Source: Watersipora subatra (Eukaryota > Bryozoa > Gymnolaemata > Cheilostomatida > Watersiporidae). From it: a stretch of 64,000 nt of DNA. Below, in pieces: positions 34,519 through 47,000 of this stretch (position 1 is the stretch's first letter; every line of letters begins with the position of its first letter). Location of the stretch: the NCBI RefSeq assembly GCF_963576615.1, contig NC_088711.1, forward strand, positions 12,323,869-12,387,868, written 5' to 3'. The translations under genes were made by a program, and so were the position numbers. The notes beneath the pieces are model-generated. The model searched no databases. It had not been told where the DNA came from and saw only the letters and a program-made list of their open reading frames with translations.

Positions 34519-37500
34519 CTACAGACGATAAACGATGATACAATTCGAAATAAGAATCGCCCATAATATTAGTAATATCACAGGCTAGTAATCTTAAGAT
34601 GTTCTGAATAACAAACACATCCAATACTAGGGATGTATTTTGAGTTTGGTCAAGGATGTAACCCATCACTAGCCAATTATGTGATATGTCCTGTATATGG
34701 CTGACTGAGCCTTTTCAAGGACGATGTTACTCATAGTCTTTCCTCTGAATCATTAATAAAAATCAGGGACTGAGTTCTAATTCATTAAAATGATTACACA
34801 AAACTGTTTTAACCAGCAAATTAAAAAATATTTAAATAATTTATACCAAATACAAATAATTTTTTAGCTTAAATAATTGCATTAACTGCTATGGAGAGGC
34901 AACTCAAAATTTTATACTGAATTTGGACAGAGTGAGGAGATCAACTAGCTGTGAGACCAGTGGAATTAGATAAGACCCTTGAGTTCGTTGAATCATCTCG
35001 CTAAACGCAAATAAACCAAATACCTTCAGCTGCTCTACCAGTCTGAGACACCTGTTTTTGACATATATTATTATTAATATTTACCTGATCGCACCCAATG
35101 GCGATGACAAAAAGGAGAAACAAAGCGCATTCGACCACCAGTATGATTGTATGCATCCTACAATGGTAGATCTTGATATTACAAAGTAATATTGTTCAAA
35201 CAATCATACAGCAATCTCGTCTATGAATATTTAACATCACATGTTTATCGTCATTTACCACGGCATGACTGTCAATAGATATGTAGGGACATATTCTATT
35301 GTATAGCGGATTATTTGTTAATATATTGAAATTACAAAATATATTGAAATACAAAATTGAATTGCTTTGAATATATTTACCATTTCTGAATATGTTTGAC
35401 AAGAATGGTAAAGATATGAAGACACAAAGAAAAGGAAATTCTTACATGGGTTTAACAAGCCTTAACATGTGAATAATTAATTGGAAGACATGAACTGTTA
35501 CCGTGCATGTAAAATAATCGCTAAGTTCTCTTAAACTTCCCTAGTTGATGCCAAAAATCTTTTCAGCTTAGTTAATCAGCAGAGTAATTCCCCCCCCCCC
35601 TTTACCACTGATAGTAGCAAACATTAATGGCCTGCGCTTGTATCATGATCACTTCATTGCAACCGAAGTACATTGAGACATCTGAGCTGGAATACTAACA
35701 ATTTTTTTTCTTTGTCGTGACCATTAGAAGAAAACTCTGGATGGGTCAGCCAGTAAGTTATCGTCATAAATATTGCGTATGTGCTCGCAACTCCTGCAAT
35801 AGGAAACAAATAAGAAGGCCAGCATATAGGCATAAAGATGTAATGCTGATATTTAAAATTGAAGGTAGAGGAAGGCCATTGGTGATCTGTAGAATAATTG
35901 AACAGTTATGACCAGTCAGCACAAAGCAGATCAGAACTTTAAGACAATTTGCTAACAAGAAGCCAAAGACATTAGACTGGAATAGGGCATCCCGATCGGG
36001 GCGCAAGCTGTTGTTTACGGCGGTGTAAGATCTAATGGTAAAACAAAGAAAGTGCATTTGGCGTCACAACAACTTGCCTGTGTGAATCTAGATTTTCATC
36101 TCTCCTATATAACAAAAATAATTATCCTAACGCCATCAATCCTGAAAATGATGCGCATTTCATTTGCTCACAAGGAAACACGTTTCAATCAGATAATAGC
36201 AGAGAGGAGGCAGGGAAAAAGTCCAAGATCATACCGTCAGTTGCTTTTTATATGCTGGTCTGTGTGAAAATGTTAGACTTCTTAGAATGACTTTCCAATA
36301 ACGTATTGTTTTCATATATTCCGAATATATTTGTTTTATATTGCTTTGAGCCACTGTTGTTTCATTGAAAACAAGGGACGCAAGATAGCCTCATCAGTAG
36401 TAGGGGGTTCGGCAATAAGAAAGAATAGGGAAGCTATGGGAGGGAAAGAGGGAAGCTCTGGGCCAGGCTTGATTAAAAGAAATACAAAAAAGCTTTTCTT
36501 TTACCGACTTATAATCAAGGGAGATATTCATGTTTAGTCATACAGTTTAGAGTGAGCACTCGGACAAATGCGCACATTATTTCATACATGTGGTTAAGAA
36601 TGGGCACAAGTAAATATGAATATTCAAAATTCAACAACTATTTGAAGAGCTGTTGTTTATTTTAACTAAATAATGATTCTACTTTGTTTTAAAATATGTT
36701 GCCCAGAATTGCTTTCAGACTGTCACTGGCATTCGATGTTTGATGAAATAAGATTGTTAATTGTTTCAATACATGCGTGGTTAAAGACCTAAGGTCATAA
36801 TAACTTACCTACATAAAAGAGGAACATGATAAAGAACTTTTGATTATACTCTCCAACACAGTTGTTCACCCTAAAACAACAACTCAAGTTAAAGTTTTGT
36901 CAAGTTAAAACAATCAACATTTTCAGTAATTAGTAATAAACAAAATTTGATGACGCGTCAATAACATAAAAATATATTATATTATCAAAACAGGCATGCA
37001 AAAACAAAGCGACAAAATTATTCATACGAGTAAAGAACCAAGGCTATAATTATGTACATTGATCTCCAACCACATTCCCGCTCTATTACTAATACTAGCT
37101 CAGACATGAACATGCATAAGCCAATCCACCAGCATGCCTAACAATATAATGGAAGACGTGAGGTTGTGAGCTAGATATAATTGTTTTCAATTAGGATGTA
37201 TGTCAAGGAGTATAAGCATACCAGGGGCAGTGATGGTCCATCTTCTGAATGCATCTGCCGCATATTCTACAATGGTGCGCACGTGGGGGTCTGTATGTTC
37301 GACATTTATTGCAAACTGTCCAGCCATCCATACCTCCCTACGCAGCAAGCATATTATGATGTCTATATTTTGTAAAGATTGAACACATGTGCATCATTAT
37401 GCTAGATTGAAATTGGCTTTAGCAACATTTTTATGTTCTTAATTGAAAATTATATGCATGAATTTACCTTTTGTTGAGTTGCATGAAGAAGTTTTAGATC

Positions 37501-38326
37501 TATGGGTGTTGAGGGTAATGGCACCATGCCAGGATCACAGGTTACGGCTCTGATGTGGGAGATTATTAGTAAGAAAATTAGAGTGTTAAATATCACAGTG
37601 TTAATTGGAGCCCAAATACTGCAACAGACAAAAAACTTTTAATCTTATCTGTGATTTAATAATTTAATTCTAAAGTCAATACACAACTATAGACCAGGAA
37701 GGCTTAGAATCACAACCCGAGGTCATGCTTCTCAACTAAGGAAGAGGAGGTTTGTGTCACATGTTTATGGGCTATAAAAAAGAAACTGACATGTAGTTTT
37801 CAAATGGTACTCAAAAAGCATCAGATACTTTATAGCAGATAACTGAGAGTGAAATCGATGAGCTTGCATAAAATTTACTAGAACAATTGGGGTAAAATAA
37901 TACTTTGGTTACAATGTGCATAGCTGTCTTTTTTCAACCATATCATAAAACTTTTAGCAATCATTTGACCAGCTTTATTTTGTCATAAAAATTTTAAAAC
38001 CTTTCTTTGCATCTTTAAAAGGAATTAAAGCGGTCAAAGTCCTATTTGCTGTATAACTACCAATTTTGCTAAGCAGCGTAAAACAAAAATACGGTGTATA
38101 TGATTTAAAATGATTGACCTAAAAACAAAACTTGTGTAGTCTAACGTCAAACAACCTTTTAAATAAGGGAACGGCAACTACGACAATGTCATAGTAAATC
38201 TCACCTTCCATTTTCGCCCAAAGAGCCTAAAATCATGTGAAGTGTAACGACATAGTCTGCGTATATAACAGCTGCATAAGTCATACCTATACATATAAAC
38301 CCACATATATCTTTTCTAAACACCAT
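34360..38326 (-). CDS. ZDHHC: DHHC palmitoyltransferase, ZDHHC3/7-like (8 exons)
   Basis: Zinc-finger DHHC enzymes attach palmitate to cysteines of membrane-associated proteins; the ZDHHC3/7 group acts mainly at the Golgi. The model has eight exons, 804 nt including the stop, 267 aa. TM1 lies near residues 6-25 and TM2 near 42-62, followed by [11 protein letters not shown]. The Cys-rich domain follows ([15 protein letters not shown], then [11 protein letters not shown]) with catalytic Cys128 in DHHC, then [16 protein letters not shown]3 near 137-158, TM4 near 193-213 and a tail with DATKIEQL and VFGK. All Zn ligands are present. Vertebrate ZDHHC3/7 have longer N-termini, so an upstream exon is possible. 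BRX1 starts divergently 321 bp away. Confidence 0.9.
35085..35157 (-). CDS. ZDHHC: ZDHHC exon 7 (TM4)
   Basis: 73 nt encoding a hydrophobic helix, [20 protein letters not shown], then CDQ. The splice sites are GTAG acceptor and GTAAAT donor. Confidence 0.88.
35446..35494 (-). CDS. ZDHHC: ZDHHC exon 6, predicted micro-exon
   Basis: 49 nt between AACAG and GTAAGA. It was chosen because exons 5 and 7 are otherwise out of phase by one base; with it all junctions agree and the total is divisible by three. It encodes [15 protein letters not shown], the loop between TM3 and TM4. The acceptor has a weak pyrimidine tract. The alternative is a weak donor inside exon 5. Confidence 0.45.
35722..35793 (-). 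CDS. ZDHHC: ZDHHC exon 5 (end of TM3 and loop)
   Basis: 72 nt. [20 protein letters not shown] continues TM3. The acceptor TTGCAG is good; the donor GTCACG is weak and its position is uncertain. Confidence 0.7.
36809..36870 (-). CDS. ZDHHC: ZDHHC exon 4
   Basis: 62 nt encoding [20 protein letters not shown], directly after the DHHC-CPW motif and entering TM3. The splice phases fit both neighbours. Confidence 0.92.
37222..37337 (-). CDS. ZDHHC: ZDHHC exon 3 (DHHC Cys-rich domain)
   Basis: 116 nt, phase 0 to 2. It encodes [27 protein letters not shown] and KMDHHCP, with all Zn-binding Cys/His and the catalytic DHHC Cys. Confidence 0.95.
37468..37618 (-). CDS. ZDHHC: ZDHHC exon 2 (TM2 and DPG motif)
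   Basis: 151 nt. It encodes TM2 ([18 protein letters not shown]) and [12 protein letters not shown], the conserved TDPG-type motif before the Cys-rich domain. Confidence 0.92.
38205..38326 (-). CDS. ZDHHC: ZDHHC exon 1 (start and TM1)
   Basis: 122 nt from the first in-frame ATG after an upstream TAA. It encodes [19 protein letters not shown] and [12 protein letters not shown], matching the first helix of ZDHHC3/7. An upstream exon joined at the AG near 38316 cannot be ruled out. Confidence 0.75.
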
Positions 38327-38647
38327 AGTAACGAAAAACGGTTGCTCGTATTTATCTGGTATTTAGTTACACAATATCTCAATTTTAACGCAGCAAACTT
38401 GTTCTTAGCAACAGGAAACTAGACCGAACATCAAAAAATGTCGAAATGGAACCCAGCGTAAAATCTAATTTGTTACAGAAAAAAGACGTATTGAAGCATC
38501 GTCGTAATTCATTAATTTTCGATATTTATATTGTAGGTTTTGGTAAATACCCTAAAACCACGAGTACTATTGCTTAGTCGGAGCGTGCCAAAAGTCTAGC
38601 AAACTGTGTGGCTACAGACAAAACCAAAGGCTCTGTAAAATTCAAGC
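38327..38647. promoter_or_regulatory. Putative bidirectional promoter of ZDHHC and BRX1
   Basis: The two ATG codons point away from each other across 321 bp. No TATA box is obvious. CpG dinucleotides (for example near 38446-38456 and 38578-38587) are a little more frequent than in nearby introns. The promoter role is inferred from gene arrangement. Confidence 0.6.
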
Positions 38648-38773
38648 ATGGCCAAGAAGATGAGCTCCACGAAAAAGAGAAAATCTAGTGTTATTTCAGA
38701 CAATACCAAGGAATCACAACCGTCTCTTCCATCAACAGTTTTTTCTGACCAGTTGGAGCCCGTGGCAAAAAAG
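38648..38773 (+). CDS. BRIX1: BRX1 exon 1
   Basis: 126 nt from ATG, ending phase 0 before GTTATT. It encodes the basic N-terminus (MAKKMSSTKKRKSS). Confidence 0.9.
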
Positions 38774-41700
38774 GTTATTTTCAACTTTGTGTAATCGTGA
38801 AAAGGTCAACATCAAAAATTCCGGCTGGGATCGTCCCTTGAAAAATCTGTCTGGACTATTAAAATTATTGCAAAATTTCTACCTCTGACTCAAGGAGAAA
38901 GGGTGTGTCTTAATTTGTTGGACAGCGGTATCAGGGGTTAGCTAGTTTTTGAAATCTTTTTGATAGTTTTTTGTTTATCAACAGCTTACAGAATGGGCAC
39001 CCAATACTCAGAATGTTTGTGTGATTATAATATTATCAGTTTATTATATGTACTGTTATATGTCAGTATTATTATGAAAGCTTGATGTTTGTATGGCAAA
39101 ACGCTGATATAAAGTATCTTAAAAGCAATAATTGACTTCCGTATTCTTTTGGAGTGTGATTCTCCAATTTGTCGTTAGTTGGCAAGTTTGTCATTAAAAA
39201 AGTAACCATTGGAGTTAGCGTTTTGTAAATGTAAAATTGTAATTTAGTGTAACAAAATAGCAAACAAGGCATTAATGTTTATATTTAGCAGATAGTCAAG
39301 GTCTGAGTGACCTGCATCAGACAATGTTAAGAGGTGAACTTTTGTGGTGGGCGGCCAATGGGGCATATTGGGACAACCTGTGTGGGGCATATTTGGGGCC
39401 ATTTGAGCCGTTTTGGAAAATGATTCCATCCTACGGCGTTTTCGTGATGACTGTGATTATCTGTTCGTTTTTAGCTTTTAATAGCTTATAATCATATTTT
39501 GCACCTACAACACAGTAGAGTAAGACATGGGGATTTTTTTATACCGATTAACTGTAATGTGAATTTTGTTGCAAGTCAATCTTTAAGGCTCATCTCACAA
39601 ATGAATTGAATTATATTAAGAATTATAAAAATTATAAAAAATTTCAACATGCATCGCATTTGCTAGCTTTCTTCTGTTGCTTGACCTGCACCTGTTACAA
39701 ATCTTGAAAGTGAATTACTTTTTATGTCAGGGTAGCTTAATGGGGTTTCTGAGGACTCTGCATGATTTATGCGTCTCCGGTTAATCAGTGAAAGCTGTCT
39801 ATATATTTTAGGGTCGGTGGTCCAATAAGGAACGTGTGCTTGTATTTTCATCTAGAGGTATTGGACATCGTGAGCGTCACCTGATGACTGATCTTAGAGC
39901 CTTGATGCCACATTCCAAGCCAGGTAATGCCATGCAGCTCCCTGTTTGTTTGACTAATACTTTGCATACACTGGAGTCACCTGAGTATGAATTATTATTT
40001 ATAGGTCATATTTCTCCTGTTACCTAGTCTATGTCATGCAGTTTTATTTGCATTATTTATATCATAATAAATATGAAGGAGTCTTCCATTGTAGATTCAA
40101 AGATGGAAAAAAGTGAGAAGCTCCTAGAAATCAATGAGGTAAATATGCCTATCTTTGCGTATTATCAACTATTCACTAGGCAATTCTCAACTGTTGAATA
40201 GTATAGTATGTTGTTTATATTGTTATATTTATACATGTAGGTAATATATGCAAAAATATATATATACTGGTTAGTTAAAAATTATCTGCTCAAATGTTTA
40301 AGCTTGTAAAAGAATTATTTCTGACGAAATGTGATGTCTCTTATTAAATAACAATTCACTGACCTTGGTAAAGTCCTTTACACTATATGATATCCTTTAT
40401 CAATCACCATAGTTATCTCTGAAGTTTTAATTTTTTCAAAGTTTTTGGCAAGAGAGGAAGTGATGTACAAGACTTATTGCAAGATTCTCACTATTCAAAT
40501 AGACTTTGAGAACCTGCATCGACTTGACACTCTACACTATATGGAGTTTTTTACGTAGTTTGAAACAAAAATTTTACATAAAATCTTTACATTATGTGGA
40601 ATTTACATTATATGAATCTCAGTTTTTGTTTGTTAAGTTATAGCGTATCTAGAAATGAAAAATCCGCTTTGCACTGGATATGAACGCAGAACCTCCAGAT
40701 CTGCAGGCATGTGTACTACCCATTACACTATGCGTCCAACTGGCTATACTAATAAATAATTGTGCGCATATTTATGCACCTGCCAATATTGATGCCAATT
40801 GATTAAAATTGAACGCTTCAGCTAGCACTCTTGAATATCATGATTGCATGAGAGATCATGATGCAATCTTTTTTCCTAACTCTGGTTAAAGTTATAATAA
40901 CGGCTCTTATTTAGGAGCTCAAGTATTACCTTGAGTTACTAAAAAAATTCAAGCTTATATGGGCGGGAGTTCATCGGGTAAAGAAACTTACCCAATTAAT
41001 AATTAATTCTCTATGCAAAAGTTATTTTATTACACATGTAATGCTGGGCATTCAGCTAGCCTTTACTATAATAAGACCAGTGTATGTCCGTCTATCCGAA
41101 GCCACTTTAACGGCATTAGGATAACATTGCCTCATGCAGGAATTGAACTTGAGTAGAGTAGACGCTCCTATAATATAATATGTAAAGTTTTAGCTTCTTA
41201 TTACGTAAAAAATTTCATACAGCGTAAAGTGTCAAGTCAAGCGAGTTTTAAAATACGATTTAAATGTTATTCTATTTCACCGCACTTACACAAGAAAGAC
41301 GACGTGCCGTATATTGTTATATATATATATATATATATAAATTGTTCCTCACCCTGGTTAACCCATATGGGTTGTAATTTCTGCTCTAACTCGGGTCTTC
41401 TACCAGAGACCTGGGAGTTTGAGCACTCACCTCAGGATCTTAGCTGTTCTCAATAGCGCACTTTTCTGCAACTCACTTGAGTTGATTGCAGCCGATATCT
41501 GGGCAAGCCATATTTTATGCACAGGTGTTATTGCACCCAGTGCCCTAATGACTACTGGAAGTACAGTTGGTTTTACATCCCAGCACTTTTCAATCTCTCC
41601 TCCAAAAGGGAGATATTTCTCCACTTTTTTTGCTGGCTATATTGTAGTCATTGGGTACTGCTATATCTATTATAGTAGCCCTCTTGTTCTCCTTGTCCAC

Positions 41701-44003
41701 CACCACTATATTTGGTTGGTTTGCTAGGAAATGCTTGTCAGTCCGGATATATAGAAGTCCTAGAGGATCTTAGCGTGGTCATTCTCGTTAACCTTACCAG
41801 GAAGCTATTAAGGCCATACTCATCACATAGACATCTGTACACAACACCTGCAACATGATTATGTCGTTCAGCGTGTGCGTTTCCAGCTAGCTGCTTGCAT
41901 CCACTGATGATGTGTTGGATGGTCTCAGGTGCATCTATTCACAGTCTGCCTCTAGGATCATTACTAATGTAATCAATCTTCGTTTAGAGTTGCCTTGTTG
42001 AGAGCACTTGCTCTTGGGCTGCCATGATTAGTGACTCCGTATTGGTTGTTCGGTTTACTTTGTTCAGTCACATACATGTATATGTCTGATAGAGATCGCT
42101 AACCCTGGATATTTGTCGCTGGTAAGCACCATGAAGAGGTTTCATGTGCCAGTCAAGTTCCTCATCATCACCATGAAGCTCCATTGTCAGAGCAGCCGGT
42201 TGAAACTCAGCTAGCAACCTATCTGTGGTGGCCATGGAGGCTGCATATGCTTTCATGCTTTGTTCTTCCCCTTTCACTGTCTGCTTCACACTTTTGAGTC
42301 CCCTACCCCCATCTTTCCCATCGAGATACAACTTAGTAGTATCAGATTTTGGGCGGAGTGCTCCATGTATCATCAGCAGTTTGCAAGCTGCTATATCTGT
42401 TTCCTTGATGGCTTCCTCAGTCTACTTTATTATGCCTGCTGGGTCTCTTATTACTGGCAGTACGTAGCTATTTATTGCCATGACTTGATTCCTGGCATTG
42501 AGCTGGCTCTGTAGGACCTGTCGAATGCGTTTCTTGTATTCGGTAATGGCTTTGTGACGTACTTCGCTTTCATCGTTGTTGTTGCTTTGCGTAATCCCCA
42601 AGTACTTGTACCCTTCTTCTATATCTTTGATGGTACCAATTGGCATTTCTAGGCCATCTATGTGCACAGAATGGTCTTTCTTGAGAATTATATTTTTACA
42701 TTTCTCAATGCCTAAGGTCATTTCGATGTTCTTGCTGTATACCTGAGTAAGGTGTATTAGCAAATTATTGTTCCTTTTCTTAGCGTACAGCTTGATGCCA
42801 TCCATGTATGTAGAGAAAGTGGTTTATCTTGGTGCCACTCTTAAACTGGTACCCATATTAAGTCTTCTCCAGCATATTGCCTAGAGGGTTTAGGCATATG
42901 CAGAAAAGCAGCGGTGATAAGGACTCAACTTAATAGATGCCTCGCTTGATTTTGACACTTGCCAGCTTTTTGTCATAGCCTCCAGTTCCGTCTTCCATTT
43001 AGTCATCAACATCTTGATGAATGCTACTAGATCAGGGTGAACATTGTACAACCTTGAGCATTCAAGAATCCAACTATGGGAAATTAAGCCATATTTATTT
43101 TTGTAGTCAATCCAAGCCATGGCAAGATTAGTATGCCTTCTCTAACTGACTTGACAGACTGTCCGATCCACCAGCAACTGATGTTGGGCTCCTCGGGTGT
43201 TGCGTCCAATTCCTTCCTGAGCACTGGTCATATAGTGACTCATGTTCTCTTCCAGTTTGTCTGCAACTATTCCTGAGAGCAGTTTTCAGGTGGTGGGCAA
43301 GCATGTTATTGGCTGATAGTTCTTGGGAATCGGCCCCTGCTTCGGGTCTTTCATCAGAAGTACAGTTCGTCCTTTGGTCAACCATTCTGGATGGTCACCT
43401 TCTTCTATTAGGCATTCCATCTGCTTTGCAATTCTAGTGTTAAGTGATGTCAATTTCTTCAACAAGAAGGCTTGAACCATGTCAGGTCCAGGTGCTGTAC
43501 AGTTCTTCATACTCTGCACTAGATGTCCACTTTGCTGATGGTGAGTCCTTGTTGAGCCAGAGTGTGTTGGTGGCTCTTCGAGCCTCTTCAGCCAGTTTGC
43601 CGTGGTGTTATGAGTTGCCTCTTTCTCCCAGATGGCCTTCCAGAACATTGAAGTGCTGGATTTGGGAGGATCTGGCATTGTCCTCCGTAGTTCACCTTTG
43701 AACTGGAATACATTCTCGATGGGTTATTGGTGAACAGTTTGCTCATTATCTTGTTATCCTGCTCTTTGGTGTACCATTTCAGTTTACTGGGTAGACTTGT
43801 TATCCTGCTTCATCCGTTTTAAACCAGGAAATGGGCTACAGTTTAAAATGGATGAATGAAATGGACTCGAACTGATAACACAGACCTCATGCAGTGCTAC
43901 TTTATGAGTGAACCTCGTCGAAAGTGGGGCTACATGGGAAGATTGTGAAAACTGTGGATATAAATACATGTATATATATATGAATATCTATCTTTATATA
44001 TAT

Positions 44004-44040
<37 letters not shown>

Positions 44041-47000
44041 TTCTATGACATTCTAGTTTGTTGTGATAGATTGTCAGATGAGTCGACAAAACAGTTGTGC
44101 AATCGTTCATAAATACTCAAAGGCAATCGAATGGTATGTGTTACAGTGTCGGCCACCAATTTGAATGTTTGCTTTTATCCTAATCTTGACCCCTAGATAC
44201 AAATAGATAACAAACCTTTAGTACCCCTTTTTATAGTAAAAATATTTTGTCGCATTGTTTTATTGTAGGCTTATAAAATATTTGTTATTAGTTTTACTTT
44301 GCAGAATAGGCTTTGCTGTTTAGAAAAAATAAGCAATTCGTTGTAAATGAAGGTCGAAGATGTGCGCTCTTCATCAAATTATTTGATGAGGGCAAACTAC
44401 CGATGACACTTCTATCTCAACAAGAAATGAAAAGTGGCTGCTGACAGAACACTAGTTCTTTTTGCACTTCTATACTTTCGGTTTACGTGAATTAAAAAAA
44501 ATTTAATCACTTTGTGCGGTATATGTTTTCGCATATTTTAATAGTTACAAGTTGATTGGACTATTATTTCTTGAGATATTGCCAAAACAAAGAGGGTACT
44601 TCTAACAGACTGAGAAATTAAAAATGGCTGCCGATAAAACATTAGTTCTTTTTGTACTTCCGGCTCACGTAGGACTACCAAACTTTGATTGCTTTTTGCT
44701 GTAAATATTTTCAGCATAATGCAAAAGTTTCAAATTGATTAGACAATTAGTTGTGGGGAATATTTCTGAAGGATGAAAGGCAGTTCTAGCCGACCTAGAG
44801 ATGATAAATGGCTGCCGTCAGAACATTAGTTTCTAATGACAAACTGATTGAAATTCTTAGTAATGAAGATAAAAACTAGATGAGCTAACTAAAAATCAAA
44901 CTATCAAAATCAAAAAGCTTCTCATCAACAACTTGAGCTTTACACTGAAATATTTGTTTTTCTATTCTTAAAAATATACACACTTTGTCAGACTCGGTTT
45001 ATACCAACCATTATGTTTCTTCGTTTTTACCTCTAAAACACCACATCTTTGCAAGAGTGAATAAAAGTTATTTGCTATATTTAATTTCTGTTTTTTGTTA
45101 TTGAGTTCTACAAGCTCGGAGCTTTACCATGATATTCAGAAGGAGTTCAGAAGGAGTTGTGCTACCCTAATAACCTCCACAGCCTATTGAAAGTTGTTAA
45201 TAGGTCTAGGATCAGAGGACTTGCTTGCGTATAGAAGAGAAGATTAGACTACAGAGTGTTAAACTGCTGTTAGTGCTTTCTAGCCCATCACACCAGCCTG
45301 ATTATATGATATAAGAACAATTGGCCTAGAACTGTCACTATATTGTCACTTATAAAACCTTTATGTAAAACACTGTATACACTGATCTATGTTTAGACAG
45401 TGTTTATATGACATGAACTTCCACATAGTCTGGTATAAGACCTTTTCTACTAAATATATAAACAATAAATAAAATAAATTCAAATAAAAACAATTAATTA
45501 GCCATTTAGACCATCACCAATTCTAGCTGAAAGTTTTTATTTAGCAAATATGTGTTAGAAAAAATAATAGGATTAAAGTTTATGTATTTCCTGTAGCGTT
45601 AAATTTTGAACAAAAGTTTTCAGTCCTTGCTTGCCTTGAGGCGCTTTAGAAAGGAGAGTGTCTAAGCAACAGCATGCTTGATTCCAAGAGCTGATAATTC
45701 CATGTGTGCTTTGCTTCACAGACAACATCGTTCCATTATTAGATTGCTGAGATGAAGAATTGTAACAAAGTACTTTTCTTTGACTCCAAGAAGAGGAAAG
45801 ATCTCTATCTATGGGCTGCCAACACTCCTTCGGGACCTTCTGTGAAATTCCTAGTAGAGAATAGTAGGTATTCGTTTAAATTGCAAGACTAGTATAATTA
45901 GTTCATACTGCTTTCTTTCACAAAGCACTGTATTATAGTACTAGTGATGTATAATTATATTAATGTATATTAATGTATAATTATACTAGTGATGTATAGT
46001 ACTAGTGGTGTATAGTACTAGTGCTACATACTACTGTTGATATATAGTGCTAGTGTTATATAGTATTAGTGGTATATAGTACGAGTGGTACATACTAGTG
46101 GTGTATAGTACTAGTGATGCATAGGATTAGATTGTGGTAGTGGCCATGAGAATTGTTTGCTAGTATATCTATATTGTCCGATAGTTTAACATATTAGTAT
46201 TGCTTGTGATTTGTTTGTTAGACACCTTGCTTGCCAGCCCATTTCATTGCTGGTTCAACCATTATTTTAAAATAATAGTAACAGTAGCCAAGCAACATTG
46301 TTAATTACATACCCGGCATCAAGTGTTGTACTGTGCTCTTTTTATTCTAACTCGTCTCAGACTATTGTTCCTTAACTACTAGATGAAAGATTACAAACAC
46401 AAAAATAGAAAAACTCGGTTTTTATATTTTTATGTTCTATATTAGTACAAGACTGTACTAGTCTTGTTAAATCACTTCCTTGGGGTTAATAACTAGTACT
46501 GTTGACTGTTCGGCGTAACAATTGTTAAGCTGGCCCAAAACTCAGGTATTGTTTTAGTAAAGATTTTAGTAAAGATCTCCAGCTTTCCAGGAAAGTTACT
46601 CAAATTCATTAGGTAATTATTCTATTAGCCTTGCAATGGAATGGGCCCATTGGACAAATAGTCATTACATTGGTTAAAGGTTGACGTGCAACAAAATTCA
46701 CTTTATAGTTATTTGGTATCAAAGGATTCACCATGTTTAACACAAAAATATAAAACCATGCTTTTCAGTTGTTTGTCATAAGAGTGTTTAGCTCAATTAT
46801 TTGTGGATATAACTACTGTTTATGTTTGCTCACGCTTTTTGGGTATTTGACCAAAGCGAAAGTTTGTTAAAATATGTTTTTGTAATAACGCATGAATATC
46901 TTTGCTGAGAAATGTTTTGTTGAGTCAGACGTTTCATTTCTATTAATTAAGCCATATTATGTTGAAGAATTGAAGATTTATTATTTTTATGTATGTTTTG

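Noticed and set aside
35764..36057. 97-codon minus-strand frame
   Set aside because: Only its far side borders a real ZDHHC exon (35722-35793), which is read in another frame.
38596..38784. Minus-strand 62-codon frame as ZDHHC first exon
   Set aside because: It is antisense to BRX1 exon 1 and does not resemble a ZDHHC N-terminus; the ATG at 38326 fits phase and homology.
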